From contig OX439131.1 in the NCBI GenBank assembly GCA_949318235.1, positions 24,071,903 to 24,135,902 on the forward strand: a DNA stretch of 64,000 bases, in the 5' to 3' direction. The notes under the pieces are model-generated. The model saw only the letters and a program-made list of their open reading frames with translations, was not told where the DNA came from and searched no databases. Every line of letters begins with the position of its first letter. The first letter of the stretch is position 1. Shown here piece after piece: positions 1 to 10,988 of this stretch. Position numbers and translations under genes: made by a program. This DNA comes from Ecdyonurus torrentis. Its lineage: Eukaryota > Arthropoda > Insecta > Ephemeroptera > Heptageniidae.

Positions 1-104
1 TTACTACCACAAATTGATGCCAGTGCAAAAATTTCCTCATCTTTTGGCGTTATTATTATTATTTCTTCATAATTGTGCATGCGCTTTCTTATAACACACT
101 ATGT

Positions 105-435
105 GGTGGTGCTGTATTGTCAAATGTCCACTTGACCTTGAATGAAAAAAGTTTGTCAAATCTACCCCAAAATTTGGATTTTTCCAATTTAGGTCATTTG
201 CAGCAAACACTATTTTTCATGGTCAAGTGGACAACAGACATTATAGTGGCATTGCAGTGATAATTCGAGGGTGCTCCACTTTCATGACTTAAGTCCATTT
301 TACCTTAAAAATATTTTTTACTGCAAATGACTTGCAATTGAAAAATCCAAAATTTGTTAGCGATCGTGCAAAATTTTATTATTTAAAGTCAAGTGGACTT
401 TAAAGTTTGAACATCATAGCAAAGCACCCTCTATA
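105..435. mobile_element. foldback element with GTCCACTTGAC arms
   Basis: Imperfect inverted arms at about 110-260 and 265-430: GTCCACTTGAC and CCAAAATTTGGATTTTTC on the left return as GAAAAATCCAAAATTTG and GTCAAGTGGAC on the right. A GTCCACTTGAC-like inverted pair also occurs within the left arm. Intronic, noncoding. Confidence 0.6.
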
Positions 436-676
436 TATATTTTATTTTGATAACAATAGATTAATACTTCTTATTTGCTGCTGGTTTTAGTTTCTAGCTG
501 TTACCATTTTTCCGTTCCATCTCAGTGCTTTGCATAGGTCATAGTGCTAATCACATAGATTACTAGTGTTCTAGTAGTATTATTGAGTATCCGAGGAATA
601 AATGGTTACAGCTAAATTTTATATTCTATCCCCCCTCTCCTTAATATTATGCTTGGAATGCTTTTTTTAATTGCTA

Positions 677-679
<3 letters not shown>

Positions 680-716
<37 letters not shown>

Positions 717-738
717 CCTATATATATATATATATATA
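680..738. repeat. (TA)n microsatellite
   Basis: Two TA runs separated by GGCC, within an SRSF6-like intron. Confidence 0.95.
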
Positions 739-789
739 AATTACTGCATACGTAGGTGATGCTTGATGGTGGCTGTTTTCTGTCAACAG

Positions 790-874
790 GCCAGGAGTTG
801 AACGATATGGGCCACCAACAAGAACTGAGTTTCGTCTGATCGTGGAGAATCTCTCTTCCCGAGTCAGCTGGCAG
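790..874 (+). CDS. SRSF6: SRSF6-like exon: linker and start of RRM2
   Basis: Acceptor CAACAG precedes and donor GTAAAT follows. One base completes a split codon, then 28 codons encode the linker and the first RRM2 strand and helix, containing [18 protein letters not shown]. It ends in phase 0 inside the SWQDLKD signature. Confidence 0.93.
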
Positions 875-3800
875 GTAAATATGTTTTCAGCAGGAGCTAT
901 TTTGTTGTAGAGGCATGGAGGTAGGGGAACAGCACAATAGACATCTTTATTATGATACCTGATTAGCCAGGAGCTTTAAAGTGTCTTTTAATAACTGATT
1001 TTTGTGGGGTATTTTCTTAGTGATACATTTACAAGGTATACAGTATTGTGTTATTTATATTTTTAAAACCTTTAAGTATAAAACATATCAACATAGTGCT
1101 GTTCTTCTCACTTTCTATAATATAAGTAGATATGTGGAACTATTTTAAGGAGATTTTGTCAAACTCCTAAACCTAGCGGCTTAAACCTGGGACCATTGTG
1201 GTGGACCATTGGAGGCCTTGTGGGACGCTCGCTACCTTCTACCCTAGCTGTCTGACCTCTGCTCTTGCAAGTTTAGATGTGGTATCTCAGGCCGCCTAGT
1301 TTAGGATGAGGAGCTTTAGGAGTACATCTAACATCCCTCCTCCAACCATGTGTTAAATGGGCACAGTGAAATAAATTTAAAGGAAGTGATTTTAGAAGGG
1401 CACAACCACCAGCAGCAAAATAAAATAATAATAATAATAAAATCAACCTGAATTGAAGTAAGAACATTGATGGCATACACAAGAAGTAGCAACCAGTATA
1501 AAAGCAACAGACAGAAAGTCTGAACTGAAGCAAGGACCAGTATTGGTTTGATTGTTAAGTTTATCCTGATGATAGCCACCTAAAGAACTGCTTCTTCAAG
1601 TAAACCACAAGTACAAAACTGATGACCAGAGACTGAGCTGCCCTTTTTTATTATTATTTTTTATTTTTCCATTTTTATTTTGGAACCCTAAATGTGGTTC
1701 TTGAGGGTGGGACTGGGAGTTCTAACAGGTAGCACGAGGACTTCTTCCTCTGGAGGAGCAGAGTATGGGTTTGGAGCAAACGTGAGTGCGTGTGATGCCA
1801 TGAGGTGAATAGGACGTCCCACTGGCCTTCCCAATTGGTCGTGTCCCCTGCCTGCTGCCTGGCCTGGGCATCCCAGATTGGTTGGTTTCTCTTGGGACGG
1901 CCTCTTCCATTGGTCCAAAGCTGTTAAGCGTGTGCCCCTAGCCTTCTCGCAGCAAGGTAACTTCGATGTTAGAGGTTATTGCTAGATAATTTCTTGGTTC
2001 TGTTAATTGTAGCAGATGCTACTGACAATATTTACAGATTGGGTTATATAATTTTTGTTATATCTTGGCATTATAACAGTATGGAGAATGTAGCATTATT
2101 ATTGCGTATTTATTTTAATTTTATAGTTCCATTTTCCTTGGACAATTTGCTGTGTTATAAAACCTAAGCTTGTGCTTCAAGGGCACAAGTTCATGGTTGA
2201 AATAAAGTAAAAGGAAAAAAAAAAATGTACATTTTTGATATTGATATTTCTATTGATTTTGTGAAAAGTAATTTTAAACAAAATATTGCTTTTAATTGTT
2301 TTCATGATTCTTAAAATTCTGACATTTGGATAATTTTTATTAGGCTTGTTAGTTTAGTATCCATTATTTTCATGTGAAATTAAAGCAAATAAAAAAGTTT
2401 GGACACTTCTTTATGCTATTGGTCGAGGACTTGTCTCTTTGTGTATTATGATGTAATTAAAACAAAGTATGGCAACTGTTGCATGTATCTATATGTACAT
2501 CTGCTACTCGAAGAAGATGTAGCTTGAAGCTGAAGTCTTGCACCTCTTGAAGAGTTTCTGACAGACTAGATAAGCGATGCTAAGTGATAACTGATGCTTG
2601 GATACCACTGCTGGTCATAGTGGACTGGACTTCTCAGCAGCCCTCCTTAACCATTCAAGATGGTGCAGCATGAGATAGCTGCCTTGAAGGATGACAGTGT
2701 GTCCTAGATGTGATGTGATGACCTGAGAAAGAGGAGATTTGACCCAGAGCTGCCATCCTTGCATCTGGAGACCTATCTTACCACATAGTACATCAGGAAA
2801 ACAGGGAAACAAGGAGATCCACAAACTAGAAGCTGAAAGAACAATATTTTTATATAATGCAATTATAATTTTTAATGATTGCACAAGACTATAATAATGG
2901 ATAAAAACCGTTTGGGGGGAGGGGGGGGGGTGAAAATGTTCATTTACATTTGTAAACAATAGCTATGACATAAGTTCTTAAAGTATCAAAGGATGAAAAT
3001 AAAGTCCCAAAATTTAAATAGAAATTATCGTCTGTTCTAAGTAATATAAATTATTTTGCAAACTGTACAAACAGATTTGTATTTTGTATCTTAACTTGAT
3101 TTTTTCCCCCAAAAAAGTGCCCAAGTGTAACAATTTGCATGAAAATCACTTTCATTTTGTGCAAAATAATAGTAATAAAAAGTAAACTAACATAAATTAC
3201 AAAATACATTATGGGTTATGGCATCTCCTTGCTCTGCAGGATTTATGCATTTTCTGTTGTAAATAATAAGTGACTCACCATTGTTCTCTTATGTAAAAGT
3301 ACCATGGGCTGATGTACTTCCCTTAATTTTTGGTGAGAAGATCTAGTTGTATCGTTATTTTTATTTTCCATTCTCCTGGTTTAAAGCCAAGATATAGTTA
3401 ATGCTTTGGTCAGCGGGTAAATTATTATTGATACAAATAAAAAAAATAAAATAAAAAAAAGTTACAAAATTATTGGACAATAATAAATAATTAAAAGATT
3501 TGATAGCTGTCCATGGCTAGAGATGTGTTGCTGATAATAATAGTGTGCTGTGTGCAATGCTCACACCGTGTAAACTAATATGCAAGCCAAAAGTCACATT
3601 TTTTTTTTTGTTTATGAAACTTGCTTTCCAACGAGCAATATGAGCCACTAGTTAATACTCTTAGAAATTTCTTTTAAGCCTGATTTTGAAAATTTTCTCT
3701 ACTGTGGCATGGCGCTCCTGCCAGTGTAAGCTCATTACCATCACCCACTCCCCAATTTTTCTATCAAATCTTTTAATCATCAATTATCGCATAGACTATC

Positions 3801-6460
3801 TTTCCTAATATTTAGACCATGATTAGTTATGTAACCCAAACTGTACCACAAAAAAAATTCTGTTCATACCTTATTTTTAACCTTTTGCATTTTTCTTTCA
3901 GTATTAAAAAAAGTTTCTGAACTACAACTTCCCTTTGAGGTCAACTAATTTTTAAGTATATTGCCAACACAATAACCATTGTTTTTTTGTTGTATATATA
4001 TTTTTTTTCCACCCGTTTTCTCTCTAAGCATATTTGAAATTTTGTGGGAAAGTCAGAAATTTTAAATTGATAATATTCATTTGATGGACATTATTGTTTA
4101 CTTGCATATTAAAAATATGCAATAACATACACATTTCGTTTTTATTCAGCAATGCATTTATTTTTATTTTAAGATAATGCAAACCATGAGTGAAGAAAGT
4201 TCTATAATATATCATTGCATGTTATTTTTTAATTCTAGATATATTTTACAGTAGGGTATAGTAAAATAAGGGCCATAATTTTGTTTTGCTTATGTGTTTG
4301 TATTATTTCTTTCTACATACGTGGTAAATATAGAATTCCAACGTGTTGTCCGTGAGAGTCCTAGAGCTTTGTTTGTGCTTGAGCTGACTGGTGCAGCCAG
4401 CTGATGGTCCCTGGTGTATTTTCCGTAACCATGTGTACTGATGCAGATTGTTTTTTGTTCTTTTTTGTGTGTGTAGGACTTGAAAGACTACATGCGCCAG
4501 GCTGGAGAGGTCACGTATGCCGATGCCCACAAGCAACGTCGCAATGAAGGGTAAGTAAAAGTTTTCATGCAAATAAAATATTATGTATGTAGATTAAAAT
4601 TATTCTTTAATCATTCCTGTCAATTATCACAAAATGAAAATACAGTAATTACAATTACCAAAAATAACCCCCCCCCCCTTTTTTTAAATTTTTTTATTTG
4701 TTGATGCATATAATAAATTGGGAATAGGAGTGCTTTTTTATGAATATGTAATCTAAACCATCTGTTAGCAGGATGGTTTGCCTTGCCAGATGTCGCATGT
4801 CGTGGAGTGTACCTCAAAAATACTGATGTAGTCTAAACTTCACTGTTAAATATTTTTATTACTTTGTTTCCAAAGTTGTTACTAAATGTACTATTTTCAT
4901 TTTAATCTTTTTATAATATATATATATTAACTAGTTACAAAAAACATGTGAATTGAAAATATAAATATATAGGTCTATATATATAATCAATCATTATTAA
5001 CCAAAGTGGTATTTTATGTGGTCAATGGGTTATATAGTACTTTTACTTGGGATCTGTAAGTCACTGTTTACTATAAAGGGTATTGAAAGTACGCCAGTAT
5101 TGAAATTTTGAAAAGGCAAATTGCTATATATATTTTTTAATCATTTTGTTGTTACAATAACAGTTTTTCCGGGGTTTTTTCTTGCCTGTTTTCTTTTACC
5201 TTCAATGGGCGAGTTGCATTGGGGGCCAAACTTCTGTTTTGTGCTTCTTAGCAGCAGTTAGATTAAGAGAGTATGATATTTGTGGAAAAGGTGCACCCTG
5301 TAAAGCTAACTTCATATGATAAAAAATAGATTCTTCTGAAAATCTGTTGTGACATAAAACTTGTCCCTTTCCTGTTACTCAAACATCTTCGTAAAAATTT
5401 GTTTTACGGCCTTAAATATTGTCTCCCTGGTCATTTTTTTGATAATAATTAAATTGCTGCTAAAATGTTCTGTGCCCACTGTACAACTTGCCCATTAATT
5501 ATTTCAAACAAGTTCTATGTGTTTGTTGAGGTCATTTGCGCTGACTAAGAATTGCCTATGTACAGAAAAGCCCACGGGTAAGTTGGATTGTGGTGAATTT
5601 GAAAGCATTAAATGGCCATTTTACTTGTAATATTGAGCAATGCAAGAAACAAAAATGTATTTGAGCATAATAATAATATACTGCTGTTGAATTAACTTTT
5701 ACATGCATACCCCCAGTTAATATATAAATTTCTTGCCATGAGTCTAGTAATTCTGCCATATCAACAAACTTACATTCTTAAAAATGGGAGTGCTTGCTCA
5801 ATTATATTTTCTCTTATCATATGGCATTACTAAATATGCTTATTAAAATTCATTTGCCATGGTTTTGAATGAATTATTCTCCCTTTGTGATTGATGAGAT
5901 GAGTATTTATGTTTTTGTTTCAGAGTGGTTGAGTTTGCTACCTACCAGGACATGAGAAATGCCATTGACAAATTGGATGACACTGATCTAAATGGCCGAC
6001 GTATTCGTCTAGTGGAGGACACACGAAGGCGCCGTCGTTCTCGCTCTTCATCTTCTCGTTCACGTTCAAGGTCACGCTCCAGGGGACGCAGGTCTCGTTC
6101 TCGTTCCAGGTAAATAAGTTATCTTCAATTTGAGTGTCAAGTATTTAACTTTCCTTTGAATTGATGTGTTACAAGAATTTCAATTTTTATCATTGTATTC
6201 AATGCAGAAATTGTTATGGTTGTTCACTAATAATTCTAGTGTTTATTTGGTTTATTATTATTATTTTATCTTTTAACCAAGCTGTATTTCTTCTACTAAT
6301 ATGGACTTAACTTTGTTACTAAAATTGGTCAAGAAATTATAATCCTGGCAATTTTACTTTGCTGCATAGTTTGTCTTTAATAACACAATTAAATAGTAGA
6401 GGCAACAAGTCCTTGTGTTAATAATAGGCCTATAATTAAAGTATTAAATAAAGAAGGAAG

Positions 6461-6497
<37 letters not shown>

Positions 6498-7995
6498 GTA
6501 AAAGAAAATGATGCCGTTAATGAAAATAATAATAATTACTGTGATGATTACAATAATAATAATATGTATAAATTATGTACGTGGTCTACCTTACAGGGTA
6601 GAAGGTGAAAATAAGGGCCCAGGGGAAGTGAATGAAAGGTAGAGAATTATTTAATAGATATATCAAAATGGCTTTATTTTTAAGGCGTGTTTTTGAAGCA
6701 CTAATTTTCAATCATACATGTTTTGGGTAATAATACTTATAAATTGTTGAGGTCAGCTTTATTATTGTTAATATTTCTATATTTTATTATGTTTTTTTTT
6801 ATTGTTATGAAAAGCACTTGGTGAAGGAAATTGGATAAAACTGGGTACTGCAGGATTGCACTATTCAAGTTTTTATAGTCAGGGTAGAAGGTAGCACTGT
6901 GTTTTTAAAATCAGCCTCAAAAAGTCTTCGTGTTTATTTTTAGATTTAACTTTTCACAGACTCATTTTTGCAAGTGCTGCTGAAGGGGTTATTTACGTAT
7001 TGCATTTGATTGTTTTGAACATGTGTTTAATGTAAGTAGCGCATAGTGCATGTATTCACGTGGAGCTATTTTTCAGGTCCAGATCACGCAGGTCATCTCG
7101 TTCACGCTCACGTGGCCGTTCTTCTCGCTCCAAGTCACGCTCCAAGTCTCGTGGTCGAGCTTCCCGTAGTCGTTCACACTCCAAGTCTAGGTATGTTTGT
7201 AATGAAGATTTTTAGAGAGAGAGAGAGCGGATGTATTTTTTTGGTGATTTAATGTCAATAGTTTTTTTTTTTTTAACTTTCAGTTCACTTTTGAGTGTGT
7301 GGTGAAAATAATGTTTTGTTCCTAATGTAGAGGTAGTTTTTAAAATAAATGAAATTTGTGCTGGTTTCAGGTCTCGTTCCCGCAGTGCAGGAGGCAAGAA
7401 GACTAATTCTACAAGACGTCGTTCCAAGTCCAAGGAAAAGTCACCAAGGTAAATATAGACTTGTTTGTTGTAACCATTTGTTTCTTTAGGCACATTTTAT
7501 TTTGACACTATACCTCCATCCCTTTAACGTCTACTTTTTAACTAGCTCAAGCTAGAATATTTGATCCCTAGTCCCAATTTACTATTTAAATTAGAGAATT
7601 TTTGCGTTTTATTAATTTTCAATTCAACGTGCTCTAATCTCTACCAACTATTTTCTAAATATTTTTTTAAACTTATTAATACCCAGTGCATTATTTTAAA
7701 TTTTTTCCTCCATAAAAGGCAAGAGATAATAAGTTTTATTTTTGTGTTGTACAGGAGAGAGAAGGAATCACGTTCCAAGTCACGCTCCCGGTCTCGCTCT
7801 GCTGAGAAAAATGACAAGCCAGTAGCAAAAGCAGATTCTGTGGATGGTGCCAACCATGATGGGGAAGTAGAGAACAACCATCGCTCTGCCTCACCTGATG
7901 TCAAAAGACACAGTGCTTCACCCCCTGGAGCCAGAAGTGATGAGGAGGGCTCAGAAGATGGACGCAAGGGAGGAGAAAGCATGGAAGATGATTAA
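790..7995 (+). CDS. SRSF6: SR splicing factor of the SRSF4/5/6 (B52/SRp55) class, 3' part of gene
   Basis: Seen: six coding exons (790-874, 4477-4550, 5924-6109, 7077-7190, 7371-7448, 7755-7995), all with AG/GT borders and consistent phase, giving 258 residues plus a split codon before the stop. The order is the end of the linker, a pseudo-RRM2 with the invariant SWQDLKD heptapeptide (split between the first two exons), then an RS domain of repeated Arg-Ser, then an acidic tail ending ESMEDD. Known: these proteins bind exonic enhancers through RRM1 and RRM2 in the nucleus and recruit spliceosome parts through a phosphorylated RS tail. RRM2 through [12 protein letters not shown] is B52-like. 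The N-terminal RRM1 exons lie before base 1. SRSF4, 5 and 6 cannot be told apart with confidence in an invertebrate; SRSF6/B52 is the best guess. Confidence 0.93.
875..4476 (+). other. SRSF6-like intron within RRM2
   Basis: A 3.6-kb intron splitting SWQ from DLKD. Mostly AT-rich, but it contains GC-richer patches at about 1150-1330, 1680-1960 and 2480-2830 with no sustained reading frame, and a degraded palindromic element at 3490-3785. SR-protein genes often carry stop-containing 'poison' exons in this position; no clean one could be delimited by eye. Confidence 0.7.
3490..3785. mobile_element. degraded copy of the palindromic element seen at 12846
   Basis: Termini ATTAAAAGATTTGATAG and its complement CTATCAAATCTTTTAAT. 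The right arm shares several blocks with 12846-13137. The left arm is largely unmatched. Confidence 0.5.
4477..4550 (+). CDS. SRSF6: SRSF6-like exon: middle of RRM2
   Basis: Acceptor GTGTAG, donor GTAAGT. Encodes [20 protein letters not shown] and on to NEG; the last Gly codon is split 2+1. This completes the SWQDLKD motif and the RNP1-like strand of the pseudo-RRM. Confidence 0.95.
4551..5923 (+). other. SRSF6-like intron, nothing further seen
   Basis: AT-rich intron with a C-run followed by T-run near 4669-4685 and short TA tracts. No gene or structured repeat recognised. Confidence 0.7.
5924..6109 (+). CDS. SRSF6: SRSF6-like exon: end of RRM2 and start of RS domain
   Basis: Acceptor TTTCAG, donor GTAAAT. 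Encodes [17 protein letters not shown], then [17 protein letters not shown] and the first Ser-Arg dipeptides. It ends two bases into an AGG Arg codon. Confidence 0.95.
6597..6638 (+). CDS. SRSF6: likely 42-base cassette microexon in the RS domain
   Basis: Seen: between TTACAG and GTAGAG lies a 42-base open stretch whose phase fits both neighbours exactly: it completes the upstream AG|G Arg codon and ends with AG before a G. It would add 14 residues, [14 protein letters not shown]. This acidic, Gly-rich insert is quite unlike the surrounding Arg-Ser repeats. Inference: an alternative cassette exon. The alternative is a chance open stretch; an RNA read spanning either junction would settle it. 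Confidence 0.5.
7077..7190 (+). CDS. SRSF6: SRSF6-like RS-domain exon
   Basis: Acceptor TTTCAG, donor GTATGT. 114 bases, divisible by three, starting and ending within Arg codons (phase 2 at both ends). Encodes dense Arg-Ser and Lys-Ser dipeptides, the substrate of SR-protein kinases. Confidence 0.92.
7371..7448 (+). CDS. SRSF6: SRSF6-like RS-domain exon with Gly-Gly-Lys-Lys segment
   Basis: Acceptor GTTTCAG, donor GTAAAT. 78 bases, again symmetric phase 2. Encodes [19 protein letters not shown] and on to EKSPR, so it can be skipped without changing frame. Confidence 0.9.
7567..7672. repeat. dispersed repeat R in the last SRSF6-like intron
   Basis: About 106 bases nearly identical to 55994-56101. 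It takes up a third of the 306-base intron. Confidence 0.75.
7755..7995 (+). CDS. SRSF6: SRSF6-like terminal coding exon
   Basis: Acceptor TGTACAG. Finishes the RS repeats, then an acidic, Ser-rich tail ending GGESMEDD before TAA at 7993-7995. The ESM(E)DD ending resembles that of fly B52. Confidence 0.93.
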
Positions 7996-8150
7996 ACACG
8001 ACATTCTGTGCTGCTGTAAGCCTGGTTAATTTTAAGGGCCCAAACCTTATTATTCCTTATGCAATTTCTTGCACTTAACTCCCTTCCTTAGCAAATTCTG
8101 CAGAACTAAATGTATATTGGAACTTGTTTTTAACTTTTCATCACAGCACT

Positions 8151-8156
8151 AATAAA
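8151..8156 (+). terminator. polyadenylation signal of the SRSF6-like gene
   Basis: AATAAA 156 bases after the stop codon, followed by a T/GT-rich stretch. This is the first canonical hexamer downstream, so it likely sets a short 3' UTR. Confidence 0.6.
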
Positions 8157-9537
8157 ATTTGTGTTGTGTACGTTATGATTAAAGCATTAGTTTTGTATTT
8201 TTTTTTTCTCTTTATCAAGTAATGTGTATCTTATCACATTTTTGTTTTATTATCAATTAACTTTAAAAAAAAAAGGGATTTTTCTTCTTAATTATAACAA
8301 CAGAGGTAAAGTAATTTGCCCTTGGCAAATCCAGTAGACATAGCAACTTGACTTTGGCATCCTGTTAGGGGCCATGTTCCATATTTTCAATGTTATGAAT
8401 CATGTAATTGGTTACCTCAATTTTTGTTGTCTTTTTTTTTAATGTGAATACAGTTTCAAATAAAAAATAAATAAATAATTTAAAAAAAATCCTTAATGCT
8501 AATGTGTGACTTTAATAAAACAACAATTTATTTTTTATAATTTTGTCACTCAAGCTACCAAGCGACAAGTCATAAAAAATCATTTTAATGCATGTCTTAA
8601 ATGTGTAGTATTAAGTAAAGACAAAGAAGTAATTTATCTTTGAGCTTGATACATTACAAAAAGAAGAGCAAGTCACTACTATTGAATAATACCATACAAA
8701 AATTACTAGATTATGTGTGTGCCATAGAGCTGTAATTGACTCATTTTTTCTTATCTAGTAGAGCCAATATAATATTTTGAGGGTACAAGGTGGTAGTTAC
8801 AGTTCTATGGCAAATATTTGTGAATTGTAGCAATAGATTATAAAACATTAACAATAAATATAATAAAAAAAAATCATTTAAACTCTTAAATTGTTTGTCT
8901 TTATTTATTAGTGATTGTGTCTCCTCTCCACTTTTCTCAGTACTTTTTCACTTCTTATTTCTTGTGGTTATAGAGATAAGCAGTTGCGTAAATTACTTAT
9001 CTTCCTTTGACGTTGGTTGGGTTTCCACTGTTTATGATATTTCCTCTTAGTTTGGCTGCCCTGCTCACAGAGCACACAGAGCTTACATCAGAGGCACCAG
9101 AGCTTGTGGGAATTAGCAACAGGCAGTGGAATGGGAGATGGGAGGTTAAGGCGTTGGAGGAGAGGAGGAAGAGAGATAGAATAATATATTGTATTGACAG
9201 TTTTTTTGCCTTCCTTTATTGCCAGCTTCTTTCCTTTAGTCAGTTCAGAACGAACATAAAGCCTTCAAAAACTTTTGGTAAGAATTGTATACTACTATTA
9301 TTTTATACTCATCCCTTCCAATCAGTTAATATCTTTGCAGTTATGTATTTTCTGTATGGTATGACTAATCTGGAGGGGATTGTTGTGTTGCTGACATTTG
9401 CTTTTCAATAATTATTTAATTAATTTCAAAATTAAGAAAATAAATTATCACCTTGCAATTATTTTATAGATTTAATTTTTTACTGACATTACAGAAACAC
9501 CAACAAAAAGATTTGGGTTAGGAAAAATTACAGAGAA

Positions 9538-9684
9538 TTGACTAAGAAACAACAACTGTGTTTTGAGGCCGACTTTAAGTGTTAATTCTTCCGTTTTGAC
9601 GTACTTTGCATAAGTAGAAATGGAAGCCAATGTGAGCAAAATTGCCTAAAGTCAGCCTCAAAACAGTTATTCCTTTGTTAGTCA
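9538..9684. mobile_element. short palindromic (MITE-like) element
   Basis: Arms 9538-9582 and 9640-9684 are inverted copies with several mismatches, containing TTTTGAGGCCGACTTTAAG and its diverged complement. The spacer is about 57 bases. No coding capacity. Confidence 0.6.
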
Positions 9685-10430
9685 ATGGAAAATAGTAAGC
9701 CTTGAGATGTACACCTTGTGAGAGAGAATAAATTTCTAACCTATAAAAAAGTAAATGAAATAAAATGCTTATATATAGACATAACAAGGATATAAGTATA
9801 ACCTACAAACTACAACGACTTTTATTGTTAAGAATTACAGCATGAGGGGTTGACCAGCATATTTGATTCAAATTACTTTCCACACCAATCATTTTCAGTC
9901 CTGAACAGTTATATTAGAAGTTCATAGCAAGAGTTGATGAGGTACTAATTGTTTTACGACCACCACGCACCACGCCCTGTGAATCAAATGCAAATCAAAC
10001 CCCCAGTGTTATATAGTTCTAATGAATGTGGGTGAAACTCTCTCAAATCCTTTATACAAATGATAAATGCATTCAAATTTGTTCTGGGTTATAAATTATT
10101 TTCTCTCCTCTCACACTCCCTCTCTGTCAGCTTTTAAAACTCGCATACTTTCCATCCAATTTTTCTTACTTGGTGAAAGATGATAGAAGCAGTGAAATTC
10201 TTCCTATGACACAGAAGCAGAATAAATGAACACATTGGATATATTTTCCAGCTAAAACTTTAAAAGACATAAAATTTTACATTTTGAGACTTTGTAAATA
10301 CCAAAAGCTATATTCAATATTATTTTGTTCTTCTGTGCTGAAAAGAATTATCACAAAACAAAAGCCATATGTAAAAAGAATACAAGTTCTAATTTACAAA
10401 TAATTAATATTGGTAGCTAGCTGTAGGGGT

Positions 10431-10496
10431 CTCTAGCTAGCTGCCCCCTAGCCCTCCTAGCCCCTGCCCCCCTGCCCCCTAGCTAGCTGCCCCCTA
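10431..10496 (-). repeat. CTAGCTGCCCC tandem cluster with G-quadruplex potential on the - strand
   Basis: Repeated units of the type CTAGCTAGCTGCCCCCTAG. Read on the - strand it has at least five runs of three to six G separated by 2-6 bases, which fits a G-quadruplex pattern. It stands out in AT-rich DNA about 500 bases before the TIR coding start. Confidence 0.6.
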
Positions 10497-10936
10497 ATGC
10501 CAAAATGCAAATTATTGGAGGAGCTCGACTCCTATATATATTATAGCTCATTATCCTTTGATCCTCCTATAAGGTGTAAATAATTTTAATGTTAATTAGT
10601 TTCCAAAATTAACTCACCTATTGCCACATAATTTATACATAAAATGTGATATTCTGTGAATTTGTTTTTTCTTATGTATAGGACAAAAATACGTAGATCA
10701 TTGTGTGCAGTTGGATCCTTTTGCTGATTGCCACAATCTTCTATCATTTATTTTAATTTTTTATTGTTATTTTTTTTTATCTCGATCCTATAACAATAAA
10801 AATGTGGTGATTTGCTGAAATATTAAGATAGTTCAATAATTCTTTCTCCTTTGACAAATTTTAAATCTTGTATTTTACTTATACCCTAAAAATGCAACAA
10901 CATATTTTACATTATTATCATTACTTTTTTCTGCAG

Positions 10937-10988
10937 GGGTACAAAGCAAAAACCTGAACACCACCAACTGAGATAATTTTTATCTAAG
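10937..10988 (+). other. 5' UTR part of the TIR gene's second exon
   Basis: A T-rich tract and CTGCAG at 10931-10936 make a good splice acceptor 52 bases before the ATG. This suggests an upstream noncoding exon joined here. The donor exon was not identified. Confidence 0.5.

Larger units (their letters stand above)
1..789 (+). other. SRSF6-like intron, partial
   Basis: Intron upstream of the exon at 790. It holds a foldback element at about 105-435 and a (TA)n tract at 680-738. No coding signal seen. Confidence 0.8.
8157..10936. other. intergenic stretch between SRSF6-like gene and TIR gene
   Basis: No gene recognised. Contains a small palindromic element (9538-9684) and a G-rich/C-rich cluster (10431-10496). 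The first noncoding exon and promoter of the TIR gene probably lie in this stretch but were not located. Confidence 0.6.

Noticed and set aside
1688..1918. - strand frame of 76 codons in a GC-richer patch
   Set aside because: Two overlapping frames of similar length, no family resemblance, and it lies within an intron; most likely composition.
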